Of a stretch of DNA of 64,000 bases, positions 36,775 to 48,300 are shown one piece after another (position 1 is the stretch's first letter; each line of letters opens with the position of its first letter). Location: NCBI GenBank assembly GCA_036346225.1, contig JARFIW010001342.1, forward strand, positions 1,353,001-1,417,000, in the 5' to 3' direction. Origin of the DNA: Platerodrilus igneus. Lineage: Eukaryota > Arthropoda > Insecta > Coleoptera > Lycidae. Under the pieces are notes generated by a model. That model did no database searches and was not told the origin of the DNA. It saw only the letters and a list, made by a program, of their open reading frames with translations. Position numbers and translations under genes: made by a program.

Positions 36775-37461
36775 AAGTTAGCGGAATAATGTCGGCAGTA
36801 ATAATTTTAATTGGTTAATTGTTAGTGCTTTGTTAGTGCTTTTTAGTGCCCAAATATAAGTCAGCGGACTATTCAAACAATAGTTATAAGCGTTAAAGTT
36901 ATTCCGCCAACTTCACGCCTGGCGAAAAAATGTCGGCAGGAATGATTGTGGCAAGTGTAATGATTAGTGCTTTTTAGTGCTTAAATATGAATGCCAGCGG
37001 ACTACTCAAAAAATAGTTATATGCAGATAAAGTTAGTCCGCCAACACGACGCCCGGTGGAAAAGTGTCAGCAGGAATAATTTTAGTCGACGTAATGGTTA
37101 GTGCTTCGTTAGTGATTTTTAGTGCCTAAATATAAATGCCAGCGGACTACTCAAACAATGTTATATGCAGCTAAAGTTAGTCCGCCAACATGATGCCAGG
37201 CGGAAAAGTGTCGGCCGGAATAATTTTAGCCGACGAAATCGCTAGTGTTTTGTTAGTGCTTTTAGTGCCCAAATATGATTGTCAGCGGACTACTCAAAAA
37301 AAGTTATATGCAATTGAAGTTAGTCCGCCAACATGACGCCTGGCGGAAAAGTGTCGGCAGGAATTATTTTAGTCGACGTAATGGTTAGTGCATCGTTAGT
37401 GCTTTTTAGTGCCCAAATATGAATGCTAGTGGACTACGCAAAAAATAGTTATATGCAGTTA

Positions 37462-38876
37462 GTAGATAAGTTACCTATGTTCTAGTCCAAAAAACCGGTT
37501 TTCCCCATGTTAAATCCCATAAGAAAATCTAAGGTCCATTCTGGTCATTTTTGTACCAAGCATTGAAATCCCCATAAGAAGGAATTGAGGGTCAATTTAG
37601 GTTACTTTTAACCAACACCCACAGTAGCATGTTTATGGGGCGACTGGCCCCTCATTTCCTCCAGAATCCCTCATTTCCTCACTCATCTGAACCAAATAGT
37701 TTTCTTCGACTTACCATTTTTCATCTTTCGAGATAGCATCTTTCCAGATAAATATATCTCGCATTTTCATCTTAGCATCTTCATTTCCTCCAGCATCTGG
37801 ACCAAATAGTTTTCTTCGACTATCCATTTTTCATCTTTCGAGATAAACCTATCTTGTTTGGTATCAATTAATATTAGAATTTTCCTAGCTACACGAATCT
37901 CTAGGAATTTCTTAGATTGCATTATCCCCTAGAGAGCTACCTCAATTTTAAGATTCGGATTTTGCATAAAATTCTAGACTAATTTGATGTATTGCATGAC
38001 TAAAAAATTTATAAGGACAGTTAGAAATCGCTACCAGCAAAAAAATCTTAAAATTGGGGTAGCACTCTGGGGGATGATGCAATCTAAGAAATTCATAGAA
38101 ATTCAGGTAGCTGAGAAAATTCTAATATTAGTTGATGCCAGACAAGATGGGTTTATCTCAAAAGATGCAATGGCTAGTCGGAGAAAACTATTTGTTAGGT
38201 TTGCTTATAGAGCAAAGAGCAAAATTTAGAGGTTTAGAAATTTAAAGGGGTATAACTTTGTAAGGGGTGGACGGATTTTAAATCTGTTTGCAGATTCGAA
38301 TTCTGCGTAAAATTCTAGACTAATTTGATGTGTCGCATGGCTAAAAAATTTATAAGGATAGTCAGAAATCGTTACCAGCAAAAAATCTTAAAATGAGGGT
38401 AGCTCTCTGGAGGATGATGCAATCTAAAAAATTTAAAGAGATTTGGGTAGCTGAGAAAAATCTAATATTAATTGATACCAAACAAGATAGGTTTATCTCG
38501 AAAGATGAAAAATGGATAGTCGAAGAAAACTATTTGGTCCAGATGTGGGAGGAAATGAGAATGCTAAGATGAAAATGCGAGATATATTTATTTGGAAAGA
38601 TGCTATCTCGAAAGATGAGAAATGGTTAGTCGAAGAAAACTATTTGTTTCAGATGAGTGAGGAAATGAGGGATTCTATAGGAAATGAGGGCCAGTCACCC
38701 CATAAACATGCTACTGTGGGTGTTGGTTAAAAGTAGCCTAAATTAACCCTCAATTCCTCCTTATAGGGATTTCAATGCTTGGTACAAAAATGACCAGAAT
38801 GAACCTTAGATTTTCTAATGGGATTTAACATGGGGAAAACCGGTTTTTTGGGATGGAACATAGGTAGCTTATCTAC
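37462..38876. mobile_element. Nested long-TIR DNA element with 8-bp target duplication
   Basis: Flanked by TGCAGTTA at 37454-37461 and 38877-38884; removing the element and one copy restores the array sequence ATATGCAGTTAAAGTTAG. Termini are perfect inverted repeats GTAGATAAG...CTTATCTAC, and the arms pair for roughly 480 bp (37462-~37940 with ~38390-38876). The centre holds two direct copies of a ~150-bp segment (ATTCTAGACTAATTTGATGT at ~37972 and ~38310). An 8-bp duplication fits hAT or P superfamilies. No transposase frame is present, so it is non-autonomous. Confidence 0.9.
38271..38306 (+). other. tRNA-like anticodon arm plus T arm in the centre of the nested element
   Basis: ACGGA-TTTTAAA-TCTGT (five pairs, one G-T) is followed after two bases by GCAGA-TTCGAAT-TCTGC (five perfect pairs with a standard T loop). 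Loop and stem sizes are those of a tRNA, but no acceptor stem pairs and the D arm is unclear. Confidence 0.4.
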
Positions 38877-40765
38877 TGCAGTTAAAGTTAGTCCGCCAAC
38901 ATGACGCCCGGCAAAAAAGTGTCGGCAGAAATAATTTTAGTAGAAGTAATGGTTAGTGCTTCGTTAGTGCATTTTAGTGCCCAAATATAAATGCCAGCGG
39001 TCTACTAAAAAAAAGTTATATGCAGTTAAAGTTAGTCCGCCAACATGACGCCCGGCGGAAAAGTGTCGGCAGGAATAATTTCAGCGGACGTAATCGTTAG
39101 TGTTTCGTTAGTGCTTCTTAGTGACCAAATATTGATGCCAGCGGACTACACAAAAGCGTCAAGTTAGAGGAATAACTTTAACTGCGTGTAACTATTTTTA
39201 GGGTAGTTTGCTGACATTCATATTTAGTCACTAATAAAGCCCTAACGAAGTACTAACCATTACACAGACCACAATTATTTCAGCCGGCAGACGTAAAGTT
39301 GGCGAAATAATTTTAACTGCATATAAGAATTTTTTGAGTAGTCCGTTGACAATCATATTTGGGCATTAAAAAGCACTAACGAATCACTAACCATTACGTC
39401 GACTAAAATTATTCCTGCCGAAACTTTTTTCCGCCGGGGTTCATGTTGGCGGACTAACTTTAACTGCGTATAACTATATTTTGAGTAGTCCGCTGGCAAT
39501 CATTTGGGCACTAAAATGCACTAACGATTACGTCGCTTTTTTTTAGTAGTCCGCTGGCATTCATATTAGGGCACTAAAAAGCACTAACGAAGCACTGACC
39601 ATTATGTTGACTAAAATTATTCCTGCCGACAGTTTTCCGCCGGGCGTCATGTTGGCGGACTAATTTTAACTGCATATAACTTTTTTGAGTAGTCCGCTGG
39701 CATTTATATTTACGCACTAAAAGCACTAACAAAGCACTAACGATTACGTCGACTAAAATTATTCCTGCCGACACTTTTCCGCCGGGCGTCATGTTGGCGG
39801 ACTAACTTTAACTGCATATAACTTTTTTTGAGTAGTCCGCTGGCATTTATATTTGGGCACTAAAAAGCACTAACGAAGCACTAACCATTACGTCGACTAA
39901 AATTATTCTGCCGACACTTATCCGCCGGGCGTGTTGGCGGACTAACTTTAACTGCATATAACTATTTTTTTAGTAGTCCGCTGGCGTTCATATGTGGGCA
40001 CTAAAATGCACTGACGAAGCACTAACGATTACGTCGGCTAAAATTGTTCCTGCCAACACTTTTCCGCCGGGCGTCATGTTGGTGGACTAACTTTAACTGC
40101 ATATAACTATTTTTTAGTGGTCCGCTGGCATTCATATTTGGGAACTAAAAAGCACTAACGAAGCACTAACGATTACGTCGACTAAAATTATTCCTGCCGA
40201 CACTTTTCCGCCAGGCGTCATGTTGGCGAACTAACTTTATCTGCATATAACTTTTTTTAGTAGTCCGCTTGCATTCATACTAGGGCACTAAAAAGCACTA
40301 ACGAAGCACTGATCATTTTACCTGCTACAATTATTCCTGCCAACACTTTTCCGCTAGGCGTGAAGTTGGCGGAATAACTTTAACTGCTTTTCGCTGGCAT
40401 TCATATTTGGGCACTAAAAATCACTAAAAAAACACTAACTATTACACTTGCCACAATCATTCCTGCCGACAGGCGTGAAGTTGGCGGAATAACTTTAACT
40501 GCATATAACTATTTTTTGAGTAGTCCGCTGGCATTCATACTTGAGCACTAAAAAGCACTAACGAAGCACTAACCATTACACCGGCTACAATTATTACTGC
40601 CGACACTTTTTCGCCAGGCGTGAAGTTGGTGGAATAACTTTAACTGCTTATAACTATTGTTTGAATAGTCCACTGACTTTTATATTTGGGCACTAAAAAG
40701 CACTAACGAAGCACTAACAATTACACCAATTAAAATGATTCCTATCGAAATTATTCCCCTAACTT

Positions 40766-41377
40766 CATGCACTTCGATGGTTGTATGTTGTGTTGCAGTT
40801 GCTTGTGGTTCTGTTTGGTGTGTAGGTGTTGCTGTGGTTGGTTATGTTTTCTTTGTTTCATTTTGCTATGTTCTCGACCATCGACAGCCGGAGATTAAGA
40901 ACTGAACGCTGCATTTGCTGTACATGGTTTTCGGTCGTCGCGTCGACAGCCTGAATCCGAAGGGCACATATACAGACCTGCTGTGTATGATGTTCTTTGC
41001 TGTTGTGTTGTTACAGTCAAACGAGCGGAATAAAAAGAAAACAACGTGAGTCAGTCAAGAATGACTGCTGCAGAAAATGAAACGGAAGAAGAGAAAAAGC
41101 CGCGCTAACACAGCTGAAGATTGGGGGTTCAATCAAGACGAAATCGATGAACCTACAAACAGACAGTAAAGTATAGAAATACAAAAAAAAAATAATAAAG
41201 AAACACAATAATTAAGATCTAAGTAACATACAAATAAAAAAATATTTATCCGCATGCATGATGACCTTGCCTAATCTATTTACTAACACTAAGTACACAA
41301 GTATCTGTTTAACGTAAGAAAGGGAAGAAAATTACATATAAGCACCACCACCAAATATCGACTACTATATCGGAGGG
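40766..41377. other. Spacer right of the foldback element
   Basis: GT-rich stretch to ~40870, then mixed sequence. A short frame beginning at the ATG at ~41061 (MTAAENETEEEKKPR, then stop) is too short to call. 41374-41377 is purine-rich and abuts the LTR-like segment. Confidence 0.4.
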
Positions 41378-42558
41378 TGTTACGAATTATTGCTTTCCTG
41401 GTTTGGCGCCACTTATTACGTTAATACCGAAAATTTGGTCGCAAATCATAGCCGTCAAGCGATTAAAGATTTACAACAACAACAAGGAGCCAATAAACTA
41501 AACAAAGGGCTTACCTTAATTAATAATTGCAGCTCTCTTCTGCGGATGTCTTTAGGTAGATCAGGTTGCGTGGACCTCCGTTTCTTCAGATTTCGGCAGC
41601 GAAGTGCGTTAAACCAACACTTTTAGGGAACACGAGACTTTATTAAGGTAATTGGACAGGTAGAGGGAATGCAAAAAATACATTTTGCACTTAATTAATA
41701 CTCACTCGGGTTTTATACGACGATATCCACGATAGTCAAAAGTTAAGTCGCTATTTAAAACGCGTCGTTGCCACGAACTCGTAGGTGTCCCCACCGTTCG
41801 CTAAGCGCGAAGGCTACGCATTTACTTTTGTCTAGGAAATGCGTGCTTAGCAAAACTAATAAATTAAGGGTTCTTCACCTTTGGTCCGTGGGAAATTATA
41901 TACCACACACTTTACACGTACTAACCTAATTTATACATACAATAATAATGGTGGGAAAATAAAACTTTCCGTTTTGGATTACAACATCCCTCTTTCTAAT
42001 ACTAAAACGAAAACTTTGTGCAGCCAGAGGCTAACAAGGGATATTGCTAGATCAGTTATCCATTCTTATAAATCAACATTGTTCAAAGCATACCTTTATA
42101 TAATTAACCTAATAGTTACATAATACCGGAAAGCCAACCACAACTTAAGTAGCAAAGCAATTGTTTCATACAAATTGATACTCTTCTATTCTTTACATAA
42201 CACAAATTTTATAAAAATTTACCTTCAGCATGTTGTTCAGGATACAGGTGACTACCGACATACCACGGTGACCAGCCAAATATGTTGAATCAAGATGTGG
42301 AATTTCCAGCTAAGGATAGAAGAGCATGGCTCACAGGATCATAAGACATTACAATTTACGTATGGACCCTACATTTGATTTTACAATGCTCCACCTTCTA
42401 TGTATGGACCTCTAAATAGCCACGACCCAATGCTACACCCAAAGGTATTACATTGTGTTTAAACGCGATATAGCTTCTATCTCGAAACTATTGAGAGATT
42501 TTTGCTAAAAGAATGAAATTTAATTAAAAGTGGCGCTCGTGAGTTAGAGTTTGTAACA
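41378..42558 (+). repeat. Possible LTR of a lost retrotransposon
   Basis: Starts TGTTACGAATT directly after a purine tract (CGGAGGG), the layout of a polypurine tract and 3' LTR, and a matching inverted end GTAACA occurs at 42553-42558. Length 1181 bp is plausible for an insect LTR. No second LTR and no target duplication were found, so either edge may be wrong. CCGTGGGAAATTATAT inside it recurs at ~35297. Confidence 0.3.
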
Positions 42559-42892
42559 ATTTTATTTTTGGGTTGATAAATCCCTTCATTAAAAGTGCGA
42601 AAGTAATAAAACACTTTTATTAAATAAAGTCGTAATACGTTTAGCAAGTAAAATAATACATTGTAACAGCATCTTGAATTGTTAGTCTATTTGGGTTGGA
42701 TGTCGGTGTATTCCACAGCCAGTCGCAGGCGCGTTTAGGTGTAACAACCTCCCCCTTTGGATCCTCCGACCGTCCGAGCGAGCGTGATATGCACTCGGCC
42801 ATACGTAGCAGAACTAGCAAGATGTATGAAAGGACGATGGCCAGTAACCTGCGTATCAATTTTAATGAGTGAGCACATTTTCTGAATAGCGC

Positions 42893-42960
42893 GCGACGAA
42901 AGATTAGGCGACGAAAGATTAGGCGACGAAAGATTAGGCGACGAAAGATTAGGCGACAAA
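42893..42960 (+). repeat. 15-bp minisatellite, four full copies
   Basis: GCGACGAAAGATTAG is repeated exactly four times from 42893 to 42952, then a partial copy. The reverse-strand frame through it reads as a five-residue Ser-Pro-Asn repeat and is a by-product. Confidence 0.95.
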
Positions 42961-44510
42961 AAACATCACTACAATCTACGATGCAGTTAGAATTTTGAAA
43001 ACTAGAATCAACGTTAAGAAAACCACTTCACTTTACGATGTGTACGGTGTACTTGGAAGATGGAAATTTGATCTAATTTATAGAAGATCGTTTGTTGCAC
43101 CGAGTGAAAATGCTACTTTGGTAGAATATATGCAGTAAATTTTGCATGGTGAAACAAGTACCTAATCCAGTCTAGGAATGCAGTTTTGTTTGGTTCGTAG
43201 TAGTTCTAAGAAATTCTTTTGTGTTTCACTCTAGAAACACGCTATTTTGTTCCGATGTGTAGAAGTACGAATTTGTTATTTGCTTCAACTATTGCTAAGC
43301 TGGATTTCCCAGTATCAAACTTAAAATTCACTCACTTGATTTTGTAAGAATATAAACTGTTAGTTACAATAACAGGTGTACCTACGTCACTTGTTTGTCT
43401 GAAATATGCTGCTGACACATGTATCCTTGAAAGCAGATGCTTAGCACTGTGTTACTACCACCTTTGAAAACAAGAATATTTTTGTGATCATTTTTATTTT
43501 AAACTAAAATTAGTTCTTTTACTTAAAGAGAAAAATTTGTATATTAACTTTTGTAATGTAATCGACCTAAACAGATCTGAATGGGTTAGAATATCTTTGT
43601 GTAACAAGTTACACCTTGTTGTAATATATTTGATCATGAATAAGGTTGATAAACCTTACTTTAAACTTACAAAGTAATTCAAGTAATTATTTAATTTTGT
43701 TGCATTGAATTTTATTTAAAGAAAAAGAGATTCCTTTTAGTAAATTATTAGTCCAAGCTTAAAGTTTTTTATTTTGATCAAGTGTGATCAAACCTAACCA
43801 CCGAAAATTAATATCTTTAAGAGTTGTATTTTGATGCCAACCTTATATAGAAAATATTTTTTATATTTCTTTAGGTATGTTTGCGGGACACAAACAGTGT
43901 TCCAATTCCATGTTGATCTCATTAATATACTTTCTTACAGGAGCAGCGTCTTATTCTGTTAAGACAGGTTTTTGTCAGCGAAGGCGATCTTTTTTTTCTT
44001 TGGGTCTCCACGTCCGCCCTTAGAAATATGCCATGCCATTAACGTGAATCAATCCGGACTTGGTGGCGCCTATTTGTTTTAGTTTGAGTATGACCCCCAA
44101 CAGATTTCGACTTACCCCCATTTCTCATAGCTCTACCCAAGGAATAGACCCCTAGTTACGTCGGAAGACTTCGTTTTGCTGACACCCAACTTCTAAAGTC
44201 AGACATATGTGTTAAGAAGAGAAACGCTTCACTAGCGCCCATGCGTGAGGCTAGCTGAGCCCAGTTAGAAAAAATGTTTCAAGTTATATAAATATGCTCA
44301 AAGCTTGAGAGCGATAGCAATTTAAATTAAAACCCGAAGCGAAGCGTCACGACAGTGACGTTAAAAGCCTAGTTCTGGTTATAGTTAAGACCTGACGGTC
44401 GACTAACCTGATATACAACTTTTTATTATTTTCTGATCTTACGCCATTTAATTTACAAAATTAAATTAGTTCACTTAATCGAAGATACTTCACTTAATTT
44501 TATTTAACCC
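42961..44510. other. AT-rich spacer, no gene recognised
   Basis: No repeated block or protein motif found. A perfect hairpin CGTCAC-GACA-GTGACG lies near 44346. Confidence 0.45.
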
Positions 44511-44535
44511 TATATATATATATATATATATATAG
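44511..44535. repeat. (TA)n microsatellite
   Basis: About 12 TA steps. Confidence 0.97.
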
Positions 44536-46301
44536 GCTGCACGCCGATTTAATTATACTTTCAGTCTCCTGCTGATCACCACCGCTCTGAGTCTTTTAAT
44601 ATTCTAAAATTTAAATATGCCTCGGCTAGCTCAGTTTAATTTATACAGAGTGCACAACGTTAGGATAATCAAATAATTTACTCCCTTTTCTCTAATACCT
44701 TTTCTGCTTTGAATAATAAAACGAAGTCGACTAATATTTGTATAAGGATAACTATATACACTTCACAGCTTAATCTGTTTTACTGTATGACAAAATGAAC
44801 CCCTGAATCAAATAACAATAATTTTTAAATTGTTTATCCCCAAAAATTAAAGCTCCCTTTCCTTATTTAAAAACCGGCAAAAATGACACTGCACTCTACT
44901 GGAAATTCTTTGAACGTCCAAGACCTTTCTTTCCCTCTTTTACAAAATTTTTCACGTATAAAAGAAATTTTTGGTGACTCTTTACATAAAATATTTAAGT
45001 ATAATAAATATAGTCAATGTTCAAAAAAAATAAAGAGAAAATAATGCCTTATGCTAGATAGTTCTGACCTGTAGTTTTCCTTGTGCGTCTTTCTGGATCT
45101 GCTACTGCGTTGTGGATCAGCACCCAAATATTACTTTCAACACTTAAAACAATCCTTTGCGCCTTTGTTACTATTTTCATCCGGATTTCCTCCTGATATT
45201 GTCAATTTATTTAATTTCCAAATTTTACCCCGTTTAATCAATAATCTAGTATTTTTTAATCCCCCTTAGGTTTACCCCGCCATACTTAGATTTTCGTAAT
45301 CTTTCTTAGAGCCCTAAATTATAAATATTTAACATCAATTAATTAATTAAACTTTTACTCACGTTTTCCAGCAAACAGCGAAACTTGTCTTATATATTTT
45401 TCACTATTAATTATTTTAAATTTTTTAACACCACTTTTCACAAACATATGATTATTTAATTTTAATATTCACCCGTTGCATAGATTCTTGAGTATAAGTG
45501 ATGCGTGTTGTGTTCGGTTTGAATCAAGACTGTCTGCTTATCAAATTTGCGTGTTGTATAAGCTACGCCCCATCTAAAAAGTCATTGGTTATCGGCGCTG
45601 TTTGTTCAAAGTTTACGACCAGCCATAGGATGTTTTGGGCTTTTACAGTTATATCTCTGATAATAACTCGCCGGAACGATTTCTTGATCACGTAGGATAC
45701 CAGTGGATTTCTATTCTGTATTTATTTTAGACCGTTTGTATTGATATTATTACAGGAATTTCTAATTCACCTTGGTACGTAATTTAACTTATGGCTTTTG
45801 TTTGTTTAAATAATACTTTGGGATATGCATTAACTCCATGTAGAAAATCACGTAAACCAAATGACGTAAATTAACATATTTCTGTTTACTTCTTGCGTTT
45901 CCAAAACGTATTTATTTCGAAAGATGCGTTTCTTATCAGGATGCTATGCTATCTCCTTTCACTATGGCATGTTTAATTTTAATGTAAATTTTATCATGAT
46001 TTTCTAACTTTTACTGCATTTAACGCGTATCAATTTACAATATCTGAATGCTTTTTGTTTTAAGAAAAGTTTGATTGCGTGTAGAGTTATTTCTTTTGCT
46101 GAATGCGTGTTTATTGTTGAATGATATGTTTCCCGGCATTAATTAAAGTCAACTGGGTGTTAAATGTTTGCTCTTTGCATAATATGCAAATTACGTATTT
46201 TTCATGCTAAATAAATGTAGTTTTCTAACTCCTAGTACTATTTACATGTATTGTGTGACAATTATGACTCAATATACCCCTAAATAACCTTCTTCTCATA
46301 G

Positions 46302-46303
<2 letters not shown>
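44536..46303. other. AT-rich spacer, no gene recognised
   Basis: Short frames only (for example 45081-45269 and 45498-45695 on the + strand), without recognisable motifs. Confidence 0.45.

Positions 46304-46339
<36 letters not shown>
46304..46339. repeat. (AT)n microsatellite
   Basis: About 18 AT steps. Confidence 0.97.
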
Positions 46340-46343
<4 letters not shown>

Positions 46344-46399
46344 ATGTGTAACGACCTTTAATTATTATCAATAAGAAGTGCAGTAACGGGTTTATAGGG

Positions 46400-46443
<44 letters not shown>
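46400..46443. repeat. (TA)n microsatellite
   Basis: About 22 TA steps, 60 bp after the previous one; the open frame across it is a repeat artefact. Confidence 0.97.
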
Positions 46444-46445
<2 letters not shown>

Positions 46446-46604
46446 GGAAATGTTTTACCTCTTTATTTCCCACACGCCTAGTACCTAATCTGCTCGTTGA
46501 AATTATTAGTCCTTTTAAATGCATTTCTTTGATTTATCGCGTTGCTGTGGAATTTATCCTCCGTTATTTTATATTGTTTCATTATTTGTGCGTTTTGTTT
46601 CGTT

Positions 46605-47760
46605 CAAATTATGATTTATAACAGATAATAAATTTATAATGGCGTCTTTTAGGTTTCATTATTAGACTTGCCATATTTTCTTTTCCCTCTCTTTCGACTC
46701 CACATTTGCTGCTCCGCCGTCGCGCCTGCATCGCCCCATTTTCCTCAATTGAGTCCGTAACTGTCAGTTTAAGGGCGTGACTCGTCCTACAAATTCCTTC
46801 CAAAATTACGCCTCTTGCAAAAGTTCTTTAATTTCTACTAGGCTCATGGGTAAGCTGAGTCCTTTATAAATTTTTGATCAATTATGCTTCTATTAGCTTC
46901 CTCCAGCCCGCAAGCTAATAATATGCGAAGCGCACTTTTCTAGCCGTTTCCGCAGTCGCACTAGTCGTTCTATCTAACATCAAACCAGCGTAGGTGTGAT
47001 TTGATGGTGCATGCCCAGGTATAAGTTGAACCATTTTATTGCTAATTTTATTTCGATCTTCCCACTTGCTGTCAAATTTGGTATAAAATTTCTCGTTAGC
47101 CTTTCCGTCGTTGCGCTCTTTCTTTTATCGTCACAAAGTCGAATAAACATGTCTCGCAGTTCTTTTAATCAAAGATTTTTGTATGGTCGAGTACGTTATG
47201 TTGAATGTGCCGGCCGCGGCCAATTCATCGGCGCGATCATTGTCGGTGTTGCCGTCGTGTTTTTGATTCACGCGAATGCAACCTCTGAGAACCTTCTTGC
47301 ATCTCGGATCATTTGTCATACTTCAGCCAGCGTTCATGTTCTTAGGGCTGTAAGTGCGAACCTACTATAACTAATTATAGTGTACGGCCCTCCGCCTCTT
47401 TGGCTTTTGTATTGTCGTTGTGATGGGCTAGCAATATGTTGCATAGCCTTAGTCGCTTTGTTGCACGCTGTAGTGAAATGTGCTTCGTGGTTCTTCATTT
47501 GGTGCTATGCCTAGGTATTTGCGTGTTCTAACTTTTTTGACAAATTGGTTGTTTATCTTAACAGTATGGGGCGTTGTTGTAAGAGATCTTGTACGTTTGT
47601 GTACGTTGTCTTAGATGTCGTCGCGTCACCAGTGTTGTATTTTGTCTAAGGCTACCGTGGCCTAGTTTTTGACGTTTGTCCTGGAATCTCAGTCTACTAT
47701 GATTAATATGTCGTCCGCATAGGCAATGATAGACAATGCCTCCTCCGCAGCGTCTAGTAT
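46605..47760 (-). pseudogene. LINE relic: RT palm end and RNase H
   Basis: Minus strand. ALSIIAYADDILIIVDS carries an intact RT active site; the YADD codons are at 47710-47721. A following stretch, VKKVRTRKYLGI at ~47515-47555, is the conserved strand after the palm in R1/Jockey/LOA RTs. About 300 bp on, NTDNDRADELAAAGT (47200-47260) is the C-terminal motif of the LINE RNase H domain, in which the Asp before ELA is catalytic. Frameshifts and stops separate the pieces. The rest down to ~46605 is probably its degraded 3' end. RT plus RNase H points to the R1, I or LOA clades rather than CR1 or RTE. Confidence 0.75.
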
Positions 47761-47844
47761 TTCCAAGAGTTCTTCCACTGATGTGTGCCAAAACACCGGG
47801 CCACATATGTAGCTCTGCATACATTAAATTTGATTTTCTAATTC

Positions 47845-47998
47845 TCCAGCCAAAGGTACTACATTGGCCAAAAAGCAAGTTTTTCTATCTGGAAAATTTT
47901 GAGCTTTGCCAAACCCTTACTGTTCCAAACAAGGTAGGGATCTTTAAAGTGCGTGACAATACTCACACACCGAACCTCCATTTTACCTCTCGTCCGAA
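47845..47998 (-). mobile_element. SINE body fragment without tRNA head
   Basis: Reverse orientation copy of the family body (GTACTACATTGGCC, AAAATTTTGAGCTTTGCC, AAGGTAGGGATCTTTAAAG, CACACACCGAACCTCC). The head is missing; at 47998 it joins directly to a LINE endonuclease start. Confidence 0.8.
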
Positions 47999-48300
47999 CC
48001 TACTTGATTCATACTTTTAACATTCCACGCTCCAACTCGCAAAATGTTCCCGACTTTTATTCTGAACTTTCCGATCGCATTCTCCGAAATAGTCCGCTCC
48101 CGGAGATACAAATGGGGGACTATTTTAACTCCGGAATCTTTTATTCCAGAGGATGCCATCATCTTAGTTACAATTTAAGTACGCTGTGGATATGGGAGGT
48201 AATGTGGTGGTTTCTCTTTGCTTTCCACATGGCGGTACTGTGTCTTAGACTGCCATACCGACCCCTATGGTCCCTGCTAATCTAAGTACCGAATGAGCCT
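47999..48300 (-). pseudogene. LINE 5' end: start of an AP-like endonuclease
   Basis: Minus strand from ~48055: ILRVGAWNVKSMNQVG, the hallmark first strand of the APE-type endonuclease (the Asn of WNV is a metal-site residue) of RTE/CR1-like LINEs. About 240 bp of non-coding sequence precedes it, consistent with a 5' leader. The protein ends after ~18 residues, where the SINE body begins in the same orientation. It is either truncated by that insertion or by chimera formation. The clade cannot be fixed from so short a piece. Confidence 0.55.

Larger units (their letters stand above)
36775..40765. mobile_element. Giant foldback (FB/Galileo-like) element with tandem-repeat arms
   Basis: Units of ~130-150 bp (GTTAGTCCGCCAACATGACGC, AAAAGTGTCGGCAGGAATAA, GTTAGTGCTTTTTAGTGCCC, AGCGGACTACTCAAA) run on the + strand from 36775 to ~39160 and on the minus strand from ~39165 to 40765. 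The outermost units match each other best: AAGTTAGCGGAATAAT at the left and the reverse complement of ATTATTCCCCTAACTT at the right, both followed by a variant unit with GTTATTCCGCCAACTTCACGC. So the array is one large inverted repeat. Long TIRs built of tandem repeats are typical of Drosophila FB and Galileo elements. No transposase and no clear target duplication were found. Confidence 0.8.

Noticed and set aside
36775..40765. CRISPR-like or centromeric array
   Set aside because: Units of ~145 bp have no short direct repeat with unique spacers, flip orientation once and show element-like ends.
42735..42959. A Ser-Pro-Asn-Leu repeat protein
   Set aside because: It is the reverse translation of four exact copies of a 15-bp minisatellite.
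46342..46524. A frame with an Ile-Tyr repeat
   Set aside because: Encoded by the (TA)n microsatellite.
47011..47370. A 119-codon plus-strand frame
   Set aside because: It is antisense to the LINE RNase H motif on the minus strand, which explains the region better.
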